64,000 nt of DNA from Actinomadura rifamycini DSM 43936 (lineage in GTDB: Bacteria > Actinomycetota > Actinomycetes > Streptosporangiales > Streptosporangiaceae), in NCBI RefSeq assembly GCF_000425065.1, contig NZ_AULB01000025.1, forward strand, positions 1-64,000, in the 5' to 3' direction. The notes under the pieces are model-generated. The model searched no databases. It had not been told where the DNA came from and was given only the letters and a program-made list of their open reading frames with translations. Shown here piece by piece: positions 17,375 through 25,410 of this stretch. The translations under genes and the position numbers were made by a program. Each line of letters opens with the position of its first letter. The stretch's first letter is position 1.

Positions 17375-17956
17375 CTACTGGGCGGCGGCGACCTCTTCGG
17401 CGGCGGCGGCGACCTCTCCGGCGATCTCCTCGGACACGTTGAGGCGGACGTTCGCGACGACGGCGTGGAGGGCGCGGAGCGCGGCGCCCGCGTGGTTGCC
17501 CCAGTGGTTGAAGTACGAGTACTGCCACCACCACAGCGCCTCGAGGGGGCGGTCCTGCCGGTAGTGGCGCAGCCCGTGGACGAGGTCGCTGGCGACGTCC
17601 ACGAGGTCGTCGGAGAGCCGGTACGCGGTCGGCTCGGTGTCCTTGTACGGGTCGAACACCTCGACGTACTCGTCGACGGTGACGAGGCGTTCGGCGAGGC
17701 CCGTCCGGACGGCGTCGAGATCGGGGTCGTCCCCCATCTCGGGCTCCCAGTTGTCGGGCAGGATCACGTCCGCGCTGGCGCCGAGCTGCGCGCCGGCCAG
17801 AATGATCTGCGACACCTCCAGCAGGAGCAGCGACACCGTCTGGGTGCCGCCGTCGCCGCGCGCGACGGCTTCCAGGCCGTTGAGGTAGTTCTCGACGTGC
17901 TTGGCGACCCGTTCGGCAAGGGCCGTCCACTCCTGCGGGCTGTTGGTGTCAGACAT
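17375..17956 (-). CDS. DUF5063 family protein
   Basis: 193 residues from ATG 17956 with Shine-Dalgarno GGAGG, overlapping the recR stop by 8 nt. All-helical sequence with VAKHVENYLNGLEAVARGD, ILPDNWEPEMGDDPDLDAVR and EALWWWQYSYFNHWGNHAG. From memory, DUF5063 proteins sit beside recR in many actinobacteria; their biochemical role is unknown. Tight coupling to recR suggests a role linked to recombination or replication. An upstream in-frame ATG at 17989 would lie inside recR and is not preferred. Confidence 0.88.
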   Translation of the reverse strand: MSDTNSPQEWTALAERVAKHVENYLNGLEAVARGDGGTQTVSLLLLEVSQIILAGAQLGASADVILPDNWEPEMGDDPDLDAVRTGLAERLVTVDEYVEVFDPYKDTEPTAYRLSDDLVDVASDLVHGLRHYRQDRPLEALWWWQYSYFNHWGNHAGAALRALHAVVANVRLNVSEEIAGEVAAAAEEVAAAQ

Positions 17957-18548
17957 CGAGCAGCCTCCGTCCTTCGAATGCGCGGCCAAGCGTCACCTCG
18001 TCGGCGTATTCCAGATCGCCCCCGACCGGCAGGCCGCTGGCCAGCCGGGTGACTTTCAGGCCCATGGACTTGACGAGCCGCGCGAGGTAGGTCGCGGTCG
18101 CCTCACCCTCCAGGTTCGGGTCGGTGGCGAGGATCAGCTCGGTGACGGTGCCGTCCGCGAGCCGCTGCATCAGCTCGCGGATGCGCAGGTCGTCCGGGCC
18201 GACGCCCTCGATCGGGCTGATGGCGCCGCCGAGCACGTGGTAGCGGCCGCGGAACTCCCGGGTCTTCTCGATGGCGACGACGTCCTTGGACTCCTCGACC
18301 ACGCAGATGACGTGGGGGTCCCGCCGGGCGTCGCGGCAGATCCGGCATTCCTCTTCCTCGGCGACGTTCCCGCAGGTCTTGCAGAAGCGGACCTTGTCCT
18401 TGACCTCCTTGAGCGCCTTGCCGAGGCGGTCCACGTCGGCCGGATCGGCGGCCAGGAGGTGGAAGGCGATCCGCTGCGCGCTCTTGGGGCCGACGCCGGG
18501 CAGCCTGCCCAGTTCGTCGATGAGGTTCTGAACGACCCCTTCGTACAA
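17949..18548 (-). CDS. recR: Recombination mediator protein RecR
   Basis: 199 residues, normal length. Order: N-terminal helix-hairpin-helix (LIDELGRLPGVGPKSAQRIA), C4 zinc finger (FCKTCGNVAEEEECRIC), Toprim domain (VVEESKDVVAIEKTREFRG) and the C-terminal Walker-B-like GLPVGGDLEYADE. RecR with RecO loads RecA onto SSB-coated gaps. The start is TTG 18548, supported by the conserved beginning MYEGVVQNLIDELG and a GGAAGGAAAGG site. It lies in the dnaX-ybaB-recR order that is conserved widely in bacteria. Confidence 0.97.
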   Translation of the reverse strand: MYEGVVQNLIDELGRLPGVGPKSAQRIAFHLLAADPADVDRLGKALKEVKDKVRFCKTCGNVAEEEECRICRDARRDPHVICVVEESKDVVAIEKTREFRGRYHVLGGAISPIEGVGPDDLRIRELMQRLADGTVTELILATDPNLEGEATATYLARLVKSMGLKVTRLASGLPVGGDLEYADEVTLGRAFEGRRLLDV

Positions 18549-18587
18549 CGGACCTTTCCTTCCGTTCGGGTTCTGGTGGACGTGCGG

Positions 18588-18676
18588 CGCCGGGGAGGCG
18601 TCAGGGACGCCGCCGGGGACGTCGCCGGGGAGCAGCCTGGCGGAGAGGCTGGCGGGGAGGCTGGCGGGGAGGCGTC
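18588..18676. repeat. Low-complexity GGGGAGGCTGGC direct repeats
   Basis: The space between recR and the YbaB-like gene contains imperfect tandem copies of a 12-nt unit (GGCGGGGAGGCT and variants) together with GGGACGCCGCC/GGGACGTCGCC units. They look like slippage products and may form a structured spacer within the dnaX-recR transcript. Confidence 0.6.
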
Positions 18677-19085
18677 AGCGGCCGCCGCCGCCGAGGCCGG
18701 GGAAGCCGCCGGGCAGGCCGCCGCCCTCACCGCCGAGTCCCGGCATGCCGGGCATGCCGCCCCCGCCGCCGAGGCCCTGCGCGAGCGGGCCCATCTTCTC
18801 CTGCTGCAGCTCGCGGGCCTCCCGGCCGGCGTCGCGGATCGCGGCGAGCACCAGGTCGGCGATCGTCTCCGCGGTGTCGGCCGGGTCGTCGGGGTCGACG
18901 GCCTTCGGGTCGATCGTCAGGCCGGTGATCTCACCGGCGCCGTTGACGGTCGCCGTGACCAGGCCGCCGCCCGCGGTGCCCTTGACCTCGGCCTCCGACA
19001 GCTCGCGCTGCGCGGTGAAGAGCTGCTCCTGCATGGCCTGCGCCTGCTGGAGCAGTTCCTGGATGTTCAAACCACCGGGTTCCAC
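18675..19085 (-). CDS. YbaB/EbfC family nucleoid-associated protein
   Basis: 136 residues from GTG 19085 (VEPGGLNIQELLQQAQAMQE) behind AAGGAG. The core matches YbaB/EbfC: an N-terminal helix, then EVKGTAGGGLVTATVNGAGE and GLTIDPKAVDPDD. EbfC dimers bind DNA with low specificity. The last ~40 residues form an added Gly/Met/Pro-rich tail (GGGGGMPGMPGLGGEGGG), which is longer than in the enteric protein. An in-frame start at 19145 would add an implausible basic extension. Confidence 0.93.
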   Translation of the reverse strand: MEPGGLNIQELLQQAQAMQEQLFTAQRELSEAEVKGTAGGGLVTATVNGAGEITGLTIDPKAVDPDDPADTAETIADLVLAAIRDAGREARELQQEKMGPLAQGLGGGGGMPGMPGLGGEGGGLPGGFPGLGGGGR

Positions 19086-19237
19086 GGTGCACTCCTTCTT
19101 CCGGCCCCTCGTGAGGGCCTTCTCTCTGGTGACCCCGCCGACCACCGGACGTCCGTCCCCCGAGACTACGGGGTCGCGGCGCGCGGCGGTAAGTGCGGAC
19201 GGCGGTGCGCCGGTCCCGATCGGGCGCGCGGCTCCGG

Positions 19238-21529
19238 TCAGGAGTTGTCGATCTCTTTGATGATCTGTCCGCCGAGCTCCCGCTGGATGAGCGCCATCCC
19301 GCTCATCTCCGCCTCGAGCCCGTCCGCGTCGGCGTCGCCCTCGGGGTCCACCTCGTCGCTCTCGTCCATGGGGGCGGGCTCGGGCGGCGGCGGGGGCTCG
19401 TCCGGCGGCGGGGGCGGCGGACCCGGGTGGTGGACGGGCGCGCCCGCTCCCCCGCCCGGTCCCGGTCCCGGTCCCGCGCCCGGTCCGCGTCCCTGGGCGG
19501 GCGCGGGGGCGGGGGCGGACGGGTCGGGGGCGGGTCGCGGCGGAGTCTGCGCAGGGGCAGCCGGGGCGGGGGCTGAGGCGGGGGTGTGGCCGGGGGCCGT
19601 GCCGAAGCCTCCGGTGGGGCGGCCGCCGCCCGGGCCGCCGAAGCCGGACGGTCCGGGCGACCCGCCGCCGGGGCGTCCGCCGCCGCCCGCCGGGGGCGCC
19701 GAGTTGCCGACGACGGTCTCGATCCGCCAGTCGACGCCCATCCGCTCCTTGAGGACCTCGCGGACGACGACGTCGCGACCCCCGTTCACGAAGCCGAGGC
19801 GCCGTCCGTCGGCGTCGAAGCCGAGGGTGAGGACCTTGCCGTCCAGCCCGACCGGATGGACCCCGGCCATGATGACCATCCAGGTGGCGCGGCTCTTCTG
19901 CTTGACGGCCTCGACGACGTCGGGCCAGTACCGCTGGATCGTCGAGAGGTCCGGGCCGCCGTCGGCCGCCGCCGGGGCGGGGGCGGGGGCGGGGGCTTGG
20001 GGAGCCGCTTGGGGCGCGGGGGTGGGAGCGGAGGGGGCCTGGGCGGGTGCCTGCCCGTGGGGCTGCTGGGCCTGGGCGGCGTGCGGCTGGGCGGGGGGGC
20101 GCTGGTCGTGGCCCGCGGTGGGGCGGCCGTCCGGGGGCGGAGCGGCTTGCGCGGTGCGGGAGTTATCCACAGGGCGCGATTCTGCGGGCGCGGGTGGGGT
20201 GGGGCGGTTGACACTGGAAGTGGGGTCGCCCCCCTGGGCGGGCGGGGGCTGTACAGGGGCCGGTTGCCCAAGCCCCCCAGCCCCGCCCCCGGCACCGCCA
20301 CCCCCGAACGCGCCACCGGCACCGCCGCCGACGCCCGCGCCCCCGGCGCCACCGCCGCCGAAACCGCCCTGGGACGCCTGGCGCTCCAACCGGTCGAGGC
20401 GTGCGAACATCGACGCCTCGTCCTCGTACGCGCCCGGCAGCAGGATCCGCGCCGCGATGAGCTCCAGCAGCAGCCGCGGGGACGTCGCGCCGCGCATCTC
20501 CGTCAGTCCGGTGTGCAGCAGGTCGGCGGCCCGCGTCAGCTCCCCGGGGCCGAGCGAGGACGCCTGCTTGCGCATCTGCTCCAGTTCGTCCGGCGGCGCG
20601 TTCAGCAGCCCGGACCCGGCCGCCTCCGGGACGTTCGACAGGATGACCAGGTCGCGGAGCCGTTCGAGCAGGTCGGCGGCGAACCGGCGGGGGTCCTGGC
20701 CGCTCTCGATGACCCGGTCGATCGCGGCGAAGACGGCGGCGCCGTCCCGGGCCGCGAACGCGCCGATGACCTCGTCGAGCAGCGTCGAGTCGGTGTAGCC
20801 GAGGAGGGAGACGGCCCGCGCGTAGGTGATGCCGTTCTCGTCCGATCCGGCGAGCAGCTGGTCGAGGATCGACAGGGTGTCGCGGGCGGACCCGGCGCCG
20901 GCGCGCACCGCCAGCGGCAGCGCGGACGCCTCGTACGGGACGTTCTCCGACTCGAGGATCTCCTCGACGAGCTCGGTGAGGGTGCCGGGCGGGATCAGCC
21001 GGAACGGGTAGTGGTGCGTCCGGGACCGGATCGTCCCGATGACCTTCTCCGGCTCGGTGGTCGCGAACACGAACTTCAGGTGCGGCGGCGGTTCCTCGAC
21101 GAGTTTCAGCAGCGCGTTGAAGCCCTCGCGGGTCACCATGTGCGCCTCGTCGATGATGTAGACCTTGAAGCGCGCGGAGACGGGCGCGAAGAAGGCGCGT
21201 TCGCGGAGGTCGCGGGCGTCGTCCACACCGCCGTGGGAGGCGGCGTCGATCTCGATGACGTCGATGTGCCCGGTGCCGGTCGGGCCGAGCGCGACGCACG
21301 AGTCGCACTTGCCGCAGGGGTCCGGGGTGGGGCCGTTCTCGCAGTTCAGGGAGCGGGCCAGGATGCGGGCACTGGACGTCTTGCCGCAGCCGCGCGGGCC
21401 GCTGAAGAGGTACGCGTGGTTGATCCGGCCGTTGCGCAGCGCCTGCTGCAGCGGTTCGGCGACGTGCTCCTGCCCCTTGAGCTCGGCGAACGTCGCAGGC
21501 CGGTACTTGCGGTACAGAGCCAGACTCAT
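19238..21529 (-). CDS. dnaX: DNA polymerase III subunit gamma/tau
   Basis: 763 residues. Clamp-loader AAA+ core: MSLALYRKYRPATFAELKGQ, Walker A GPRGCGKT (~44-51), four-Cys zinc motif (NCENG ... PCGKCDSC), DEAH-type Walker B (VYIIDEAHMV) and sensor TTEPEKVIGTIRSRTHHY. Domain III follows (~240-370). The rest is a very long Pro/Gly/Ala-rich tail with an embedded folded tau-like segment (STIQRYWPDVVEAVKQKSRA) and an acidic C-terminus. No slippery A6 frameshift signal was seen, so only the tau-length form is predicted. It heads the ybaB-recR-DUF5063 series. Confidence 0.97.
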   Translation of the reverse strand: MSLALYRKYRPATFAELKGQEHVAEPLQQALRNGRINHAYLFSGPRGCGKTSSARILARSLNCENGPTPDPCGKCDSCVALGPTGTGHIDVIEIDAASHGGVDDARDLRERAFFAPVSARFKVYIIDEAHMVTREGFNALLKLVEEPPPHLKFVFATTEPEKVIGTIRSRTHHYPFRLIPPGTLTELVEEILESENVPYEASALPLAVRAGAGSARDTLSILDQLLAGSDENGITYARAVSLLGYTDSTLLDEVIGAFAARDGAAVFAAIDRVIESGQDPRRFAADLLERLRDLVILSNVPEAAGSGLLNAPPDELEQMRKQASSLGPGELTRAADLLHTGLTEMRGATSPRLLLELIAARILLPGAYEDEASMFARLDRLERQASQGGFGGGGAGGAGVGGGAGGAFGGGGAGGGAGGLGQPAPVQPPPAQGGDPTSSVNRPTPPAPAESRPVDNSRTAQAAPPPDGRPTAGHDQRPPAQPHAAQAQQPHGQAPAQAPSAPTPAPQAAPQAPAPAPAPAAADGGPDLSTIQRYWPDVVEAVKQKSRATWMVIMAGVHPVGLDGKVLTLGFDADGRRLGFVNGGRDVVVREVLKERMGVDWRIETVVGNSAPPAGGGGRPGGGSPGPSGFGGPGGGRPTGGFGTAPGHTPASAPAPAAPAQTPPRPAPDPSAPAPAPAQGRGPGAGPGPGPGGGAGAPVHHPGPPPPPPDEPPPPPEPAPMDESDEVDPEGDADADGLEAEMSGMALIQRELGGQIIKEIDNS

Positions 21530-21570
21530 CGGGGGTCCGCCCTCCTCAAGAGCAGAGCGTCAGAAACGAA

Positions 21571-21661
21571 AGGACCCCCCGCACACCCGCCAGAGCCTGC
21601 TTATCCTTGCTGCCTTCCGGCCCTGGGGAGGTTCACAGGGTGACGCCATGCGAGGGGTCTG
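21571..21661 (-). ncRNA. ffs: Signal recognition particle RNA (small 4.5S-type)
   Basis: Read on the minus strand, the apical domain carries the hallmark GGGCCGGAAGGCAGCAAGGA with the GGAA tetraloop and the asymmetric loop that binds Ffh. The ends pair: ACCCCTCGCA near the 5' end (~21658) with TGCGGGGGGT near the 3' end (~21574). The ~90-nt size matches bacterial small SRP RNA. It ends in a T-rich stretch (TCCTTTCGTTT) upstream of dnaX, a common position in actinobacteria. Exact ends are estimated. Confidence 0.93.
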
Positions 21662-21721
21662 CTCAGAGTCTATGGCATCCCGGCCCGGGATTGGCACGGT
21701 TCCGGCGTTACTCTCCGCCTC

Positions 21722-22081
21722 ATGGGCGACTCCGATACCGCTCCGGCGCGGCGCACACTCCTGCACATCGCGGAACGACGCCATTGGGAACCGGCGAGGG
21801 ACGCGGGTGTGTCGTACCGCATGTCCACCCTCGGACGGACGCTGGACGACGAGGGCTTCGTGCACTGCTCGTCCGACATGGACCAGGTGCGAGGCGTCCT
21901 CGACCGCTTCTACAAGGGTGTGGACCGGGACGAGCTGGTCCTGCTGGTGATCGACGTGTCGCGGCTGGGCGGCGCGCCCGTCCGGGACGAGCCGGTGGGG
22001 GACGGGGTGTTCCCGCACGTCTACGGTCCGATTCCGGTGGGGGCGGTAATTGATGCGCGACCACTGCCCGGTACCCGGTAG
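21722..22081 (+). CDS. DUF952 domain-containing protein
   Basis: 119 residues from ATG 21722. It has the DUF952 features LHIAERRHWEPARDAG, EGFVHCSSDMDQV and FPHVYGPIPVGAVIDARPL. The GF(I/V)HCS motif and the final VYGPIP motif are diagnostic. These proteins are small and cytoplasmic, with structural similarity to glutathione S-transferase-like or ADP-ribosyl folds reported; function is not established. The gene is divergent from the SRP RNA and only 10 nt upstream of a tRNA gene. Confidence 0.85.
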   Translation: MGDSDTAPARRTLLHIAERRHWEPARDAGVSYRMSTLGRTLDDEGFVHCSSDMDQVRGVLDRFYKGVDRDELVLLVIDVSRLGGAPVRDEPVGDGVFPHVYGPIPVGAVIDARPLPGTR

Positions 22082-22091
22082 GCTGTCCTGC

Positions 22092-22176
22092 GGAGGATTC
22101 GCCTAGTGGCCTAGGGCGCACGCTTGGAAAGCGTGTTGGGTTCACGCCCTCGCGAGTTCGAATCTCGCATCCTCCG
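22092..22176 (+). tRNA. tRNA-Ser (anticodon GGA)
   Basis: Acceptor GGAGGAT pairs with ATCCTCC; the discriminator is G. The anticodon stem CACGC/GCGTG encloses loop TTGGAAA, anticodon GGA at 22126-22128. A long class II variable arm follows (about TTGGGTTCACGCCCTC), then T-arm GCGAG TTCGAAT CTCGC. CCA is not encoded. It reads UCC/UCU serine codons. Confidence 0.97.
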
Positions 22177-22201
22177 CTCGCCCTTCGGGGCGCACGACGT
22201 C

Positions 22202-22230
22202 GAAGGCGGCACCCATCGGGTGCCGCCTTC
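22202..22230 (+). terminator. Terminator after tRNA-Ser(GGA)
   Basis: A perfect 13-bp stem GAAGGCGGCACCC / GGGTGCCGCCTTC with loop ATC begins 25 nt after the tRNA. It should end the tRNA transcript. Confidence 0.85.
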
Positions 22231-22283
22231 AGTGTTTTGTGGCGCGTGTCGGTCGCCACAGCCGAAGAGACACTCATGTCTAT

Positions 22284-22485
22284 ATGGCTGCCTCCAGTCG
22301 CGCGTTCTGGGAGGTGCCCGATCCGACTTCCCCTTGGGCCGGGGAGTGGGGCCTGTTCACTGTACGTCCTGGACGGCAATCTCATGGGGGACGTGTCGCT
22401 GAACGGGGACCTGGGCCGGTCGGGGTGCCGGGCGAAGGCCCGGGAGGTCGCCGGGGCGGCGATCGCGGCGATGCCGCCGCGCTAG
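22284..22485 (+). pseudogene. Small hypothetical gene with a frame disruption
   Basis: From ATG 22284 one frame reads MAASSRAFWEVPDPTSPW then AGEWGLFTV, after which protein-like sequence continues only in another frame: YVLDGNLMGDVSLNGDLG then RSGCRAKAREVAGAAIAAM to a stop at 22485. Both halves read as genuine actinobacterial protein and join in a natural way near 22355-22375. The gene is therefore probably frameshifted (mutation or sequencing error). No function is known. Confidence 0.5.
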
Positions 22486-22500
22486 GGCACCGTCGGTCGG

Positions 22501-23499
22501 TCAGGCGCGGCGTGCGGAGGACGCGAGGCGTTCGGCGAGTGCGGCGACGAGGTCGCGGAGCTCGTCGGGCCGCTCGATGGCGAACGGCCGGTCGAGCGAG
22601 GCCAGAACCGGGGGCAGCCAGTCGAGCCGCTCCACCCGCAGCCGAACACGCAGCCAACGCTCATCCGCAGACTCCCGCTCGCCCGTCGCGGGGTCGTGCT
22701 CATCGATGGTGGCGATGGTCGCTGGGAGGCGGGTGCGGATCTGCTCGACCGTCCCGTGGATTCGCAGGGTGACCGTGTGCCGGTACTCGGCCGCGGCGAA
22801 CGACGTCAGCAGGCGCTCGGCGGGGGCGGGAGCGGCGGGCGCCTCGAACGAGCCGGGGAGGGTCCGCGCGTCCGCGATGCGGTCGAGCCGGAAGGTGCGG
22901 TCCTCGCCGATGCGGGCGTCCTGGCCGGTGACGTACCAGCGGCCGGCATGCGCGACGATCCCGTACGCGTGCAGGGTGCGGTCGCTGCGCCGCCCGTCGC
23001 GGTCGGTGTAGCGGACCGAGACCGGCCGGCGGTGGCGGACCGCGTCGGCGACGGTGAGCAGGGCCTCCGCGTCCGGGGTGCCGGACGCTCCGGGCGGTTC
23101 CGTGAAGGCGAGCGACTCCCGGACCGCGTCGAAACGGCGGGCGACGCGCTCGGGCAGCACGCGCCGGATCTTCGCCGCGGCGGTCTCGCCCGCGGTCTCC
23201 TGCGCGGTCGTCAGCCCCGACCGGCGTCCGGCGACGAGGCCGAGCAGGACGGCCAGCGCCTCGTCGTCGCTGAACATGAGGGGAGGCAGGCGGTACCCGG
23301 GGGCGAGCCGGTATCCGCCGTAGCGGCCGCGCACCGATTCCACGGGCACGTCCAGGTCGATGAGGTGGTCCACGTACCGCCGCACGGTGCGCCCTTCGAC
23401 GCCGAGGCGGTCGGCGAGTTCGGCCACGGTCCGGGTGCCGCCCGACTGCAGCAGCTCCAGGAGGGTCAGAACGCGGGTGGTGGGGCGGGACATCTCCAC
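22501..23499 (-). CDS. HTH-WYL (YafY-type) transcriptional regulator
   Basis: 332 residues. N-terminal HTH_11 (TRVLTLLELLQSGGTRTVAE ... LGVEGRTVRRYVDHLIDLD), then a WYL domain (ADAVRHRRPVSVRYTDRDG, HAYGIVAHAGRWYVTGQD, RTFRLDRI) and a WCX C-terminal extension. Such proteins sense ligands through the WYL fold. The start is GTG 23499 or ATG 23493; TAGGTT just upstream suggests a leaderless mRNA. It is divergent from a VOC-protein gene and probably controls it. Confidence 0.92.
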   Translation of the reverse strand: MEMSRPTTRVLTLLELLQSGGTRTVAELADRLGVEGRTVRRYVDHLIDLDVPVESVRGRYGGYRLAPGYRLPPLMFSDDEALAVLLGLVAGRRSGLTTAQETAGETAAAKIRRVLPERVARRFDAVRESLAFTEPPGASGTPDAEALLTVADAVRHRRPVSVRYTDRDGRRSDRTLHAYGIVAHAGRWYVTGQDARIGEDRTFRLDRIADARTLPGSFEAPAAPAPAERLLTSFAAAEYRHTVTLRIHGTVEQIRTRLPATIATIDEHDPATGERESADERWLRVRLRVERLDWLPPVLASLDRPFAIERPDELRDLVAALAERLASSARRA

Positions 23500-23515
23500 A
23501 ACCTAACGCGAATAC

Positions 23516-23532
23516 TGGACCGATTCTGTCCA
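23516..23532. promoter_or_regulatory. Inverted repeat TGGAC-N7-GTCCA, candidate WYL-regulator operator
   Basis: A 5-bp inverted repeat with a 7-nt spacer lies in the ~95-nt divergent region between the WYL regulator and the VOC gene, 17 nt from the regulator's start codon. Its position suits autoregulation plus control of the neighbour. The assignment is positional only. Confidence 0.4.
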
Positions 23533-23595
23533 CTATCCCTCCTAGCCTGCACGGCGCAGGGCACGCACGCCTCGCACACGGCCAAGGAGATCCCA

Positions 23596-23997
23596 ATGAA
23601 GTTCACTTCGATCCGCATCATCACCGGTGACGTGAAGCGCCTCGTCGCGTTCTACGAGCGGGCGACGGGGGTGCGGGCGGCGTGGGCCGGCGAGCACTTC
23701 GCCGAGATCGCCACCGCGGGCGGCACTCTCGCGATCGCCGGCACCGCGACCGTCCCGCTGTTCGCGCCGGGCTCCGCCCGTCCGGCGGACAACGGCAGCG
23801 TGATCACCGAGTTCCTCGTCGACGACGTGGACCGCGTCTACCGGGACCTGGCCGGTGCCGTCACCGACGTCGTCGCCGAGCCCGCCACGATGCCGTGGGG
23901 CAACCGGTCGCTGCTGTTCCGCGACCCCGACGGCAACCTCGTCAACTTCTTCACCCCCGTCACCCCGGAGGCCGTCGAGAAGTTCGCGGCGCGCTGA
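23596..23997 (+). CDS. VOC (glyoxalase/bleomycin-resistance fold) protein
   Basis: 133 residues from ATG 23596, 7 nt after AAGGAG. Paired beta-alpha-beta modules: TSIRIITGDVKRLVAFYERA and VITEFLVDDVDRVYRDLAGA, with the family ending SLLFRDPDGNLVNFFTPV. A Glu in the last strand is replaced by Asn (LVNFF), so metal coordination of the glyoxalase type may be lost or different. Candidate roles are binding, sequestration or modification of a toxic small molecule; the divergent WYL regulator would sense it. Confidence 0.88.
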   Translation: MKFTSIRIITGDVKRLVAFYERATGVRAAWAGEHFAEIATAGGTLAIAGTATVPLFAPGSARPADNGSVITEFLVDDVDRVYRDLAGAVTDVVAEPATMPWGNRSLLFRDPDGNLVNFFTPVTPEAVEKFAAR

Positions 23998-24089
23998 CGC
24001 GGCGCGGCACGCCACCGCCCGTCCCGCCCACCGGCCGGATCCGCGGGATCGCCGCGCCGGCCGGCGGTCCGGGGCGCGCCGCCGGGACG

Positions 24090-24112
24090 CCGGTACCGAT
24101 CAGCGGTACCGG
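24090..24112. promoter_or_regulatory. Paired GGTACC inverted repeat upstream of the SDR gene
   Basis: CCGGTACCG and CGGTACCGG are separated by five bases (ATCAG); each arm is itself nearly self-complementary and the two are mutually inverted. It lies about 100 nt before the SDR start. A related GGTACC pair occurs upstream of the ABC/two-component operon at 58054. Candidate regulator-binding site. Confidence 0.4.
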
Positions 24113-24210
24113 CGCGTCCGCGCCGTTCCGCCCCTGCTTACGGTGAGGGTGTCGGCGCGCGGATCGGCGGCCGATGGGACGCGAACGGGACGAACGAGGG
24201 GCGGGACGGC

Positions 24211-24966
24211 ATGGGGAGCGGCGGTCTGGACGGGAAGACGGCGATCGTCACCGGGGGCGCGTCGGGCATCGGGGAGGCGATCACCCGGCTGTTCGTGGAG
24301 CGCGGCGCCCGGGTCGTCGTCGTGGACCTGCAGCGGGACGCCGGGGAGGCGCTCGCCGGGGAGTTCGGCGGCGCGGTGGTGTTCCGCCAGGGGGACGTGT
24401 CGGACCGGGCCGTCGCGGACGGCGCGGTCGCGGCGGCCGCCGAGCGGTTCGGCGGGCTCGACACGCTGGTCAACAACGCGTCCGCGTCGCGGCAGCGTCC
24501 GTTCGCCGAGCAGACGGACGACGACTGGCGGCTCGCGATGGACAGCGGGCTGGGGGCGACGCGGAACTTCATGCTGGCGGCGTTCGAGGAGCTGAAGAAG
24601 GCCGACGGCGCGTCGGTGGTGAACTTCGGGTCCGGTGCCGGGCTGGACGGGCAGCGGAACCAGGCGTCCTACGCGGCCGCGAAGGAGGCGATCCGGGGTC
24701 TCAGCAGGGTCGTGGCGAACGAGTGGGCGGTGCACGGGATCCGCGTCAACGTGGTCTGCCCGATGGCGAAGACCGCCGGTGTCGCGCAGTGGGCGGAGGC
24801 GCACCCGCGGCAGTACGCGGAGTCGGCCGCGAAGGTGCCGCTGGGCCGGTTCGGGGACCCGCTCCGGGACGTCGCGCCCATCGTCGCGTTCCTCGCCGGG
24901 GACGACGCCCGGTACATGACCGGCCAGACGGTCATGGCCGACGGCGGGGCGATCAAACTGCGCTGA
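24211..24966 (+). CDS. Short-chain dehydrogenase/reductase
   Basis: 251 residues, classical SDR. Cofactor motif TGGASGIG (~14-21), acidic residue after strand 2 (VVVVDLQ) suggesting NAD(H) preference, LVNNAS, catalytic Ser in NFGSGAG, and Tyr/Lys in SYAAAK (Tyr ~154). The C-terminal TGQTVMADGG matches the FabG-like group. The substrate cannot be deduced. It is a single gene with about 120 nt before the next. Confidence 0.92.
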   Translation: MGSGGLDGKTAIVTGGASGIGEAITRLFVERGARVVVVDLQRDAGEALAGEFGGAVVFRQGDVSDRAVADGAVAAAAERFGGLDTLVNNASASRQRPFAEQTDDDWRLAMDSGLGATRNFMLAAFEELKKADGASVVNFGSGAGLDGQRNQASYAAAKEAIRGLSRVVANEWAVHGIRVNVVCPMAKTAGVAQWAEAHPRQYAESAAKVPLGRFGDPLRDVAPIVAFLAGDDARYMTGQTVMADGGAIKLR

Positions 24967-25074
24967 CGCAAAATACTCACAGGGTCGCTGACCTGCGATG
25001 TAATTGGTTTACACCCGAGGTGAAAATGGTGACCCGGGTAGTTGCGTTTCTTTCTGCGACCGCGTCCGACACCG

Positions 25075-25080
25075 TAGACT
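25075..25080 (+). promoter_or_regulatory. -10 box TAGACT of a leaderless promoter
   Basis: TAGACT ends 6 nt before GTG 25087, and no Shine-Dalgarno is present. A near-palindrome TTTACACCCGAGGTGAAA lies further upstream (25008-25025) and may be an operator. Confidence 0.55.
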
Positions 25081-25086
25081 CATGGG

Positions 25087-25398
25087 GTGATCTTCAAGGC
25101 GGTCGGCGTGGGAAGGCCCTATCCGGACCACGGGCTCTCGTCCCGGGACTGGGCCAAGATCCCCCCTCGCCAGGTCCGCCTCGACCAGCTCGTCAGCACC
25201 AAGCGGGAGCTCGACCTCCAGTCGCTCCTCGCGAAGGACTCGACCTTCTACGGCGACCTGTTCCCCCATGTCGTCCAGTGGCGCGGCGAGATGTACCTGG
25301 AGGACGGCCTGCACCGCGCCCTGCGCGCGGCCCTGCAGCAGCGGACCGTCCTGCACGCCCGCGTCCTCGACCTGGACGCCGTGGACCTGCGCCGCTGA
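25087..25398 (+). CDS. Small conserved actinobacterial protein (ParB/VapB-like)
   Basis: 103 residues from GTG 25087. Conserved-looking core: GRPYPDHGLSSRDWAKIPPR, VRLDQLVSTKRELDL, DSTFYGDLFPHVVQWRGEMY and LEDGLHRALRAALQQR. From memory, close relatives across Streptomyces and kin are named VapB-family antitoxins in some databases, but DGLHRALRA resembles the ParB/Srx fold. There is no toxin gene beside it, so an antitoxin role is not supported here. It is widespread and therefore probably core. Confidence 0.75.
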   Translation: MIFKAVGVGRPYPDHGLSSRDWAKIPPRQVRLDQLVSTKRELDLQSLLAKDSTFYGDLFPHVVQWRGEMYLEDGLHRALRAALQQRTVLHARVLDLDAVDLRR

Positions 25399-25410
25399 CC
25401 CCGGCGCGGG

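Noticed and set aside
17901..20798. Plus-strand open frame (965 codons) opposite recR-dnaX
   Set aside because: Antisense to recR, the YbaB-like gene and dnaX; composition reflects codon bias only.
19238..21529. Programmed frameshift making a short gamma form of DnaX
   Set aside because: No slippery A-rich heptamer with downstream hairpin was seen in the GC-rich coding sequence.
25087..25398. Type II toxin-antitoxin antitoxin (VapB) call
   Set aside because: No toxin gene adjoins it and the sequence resembles a ParB-like fold; kept as a conserved small protein.
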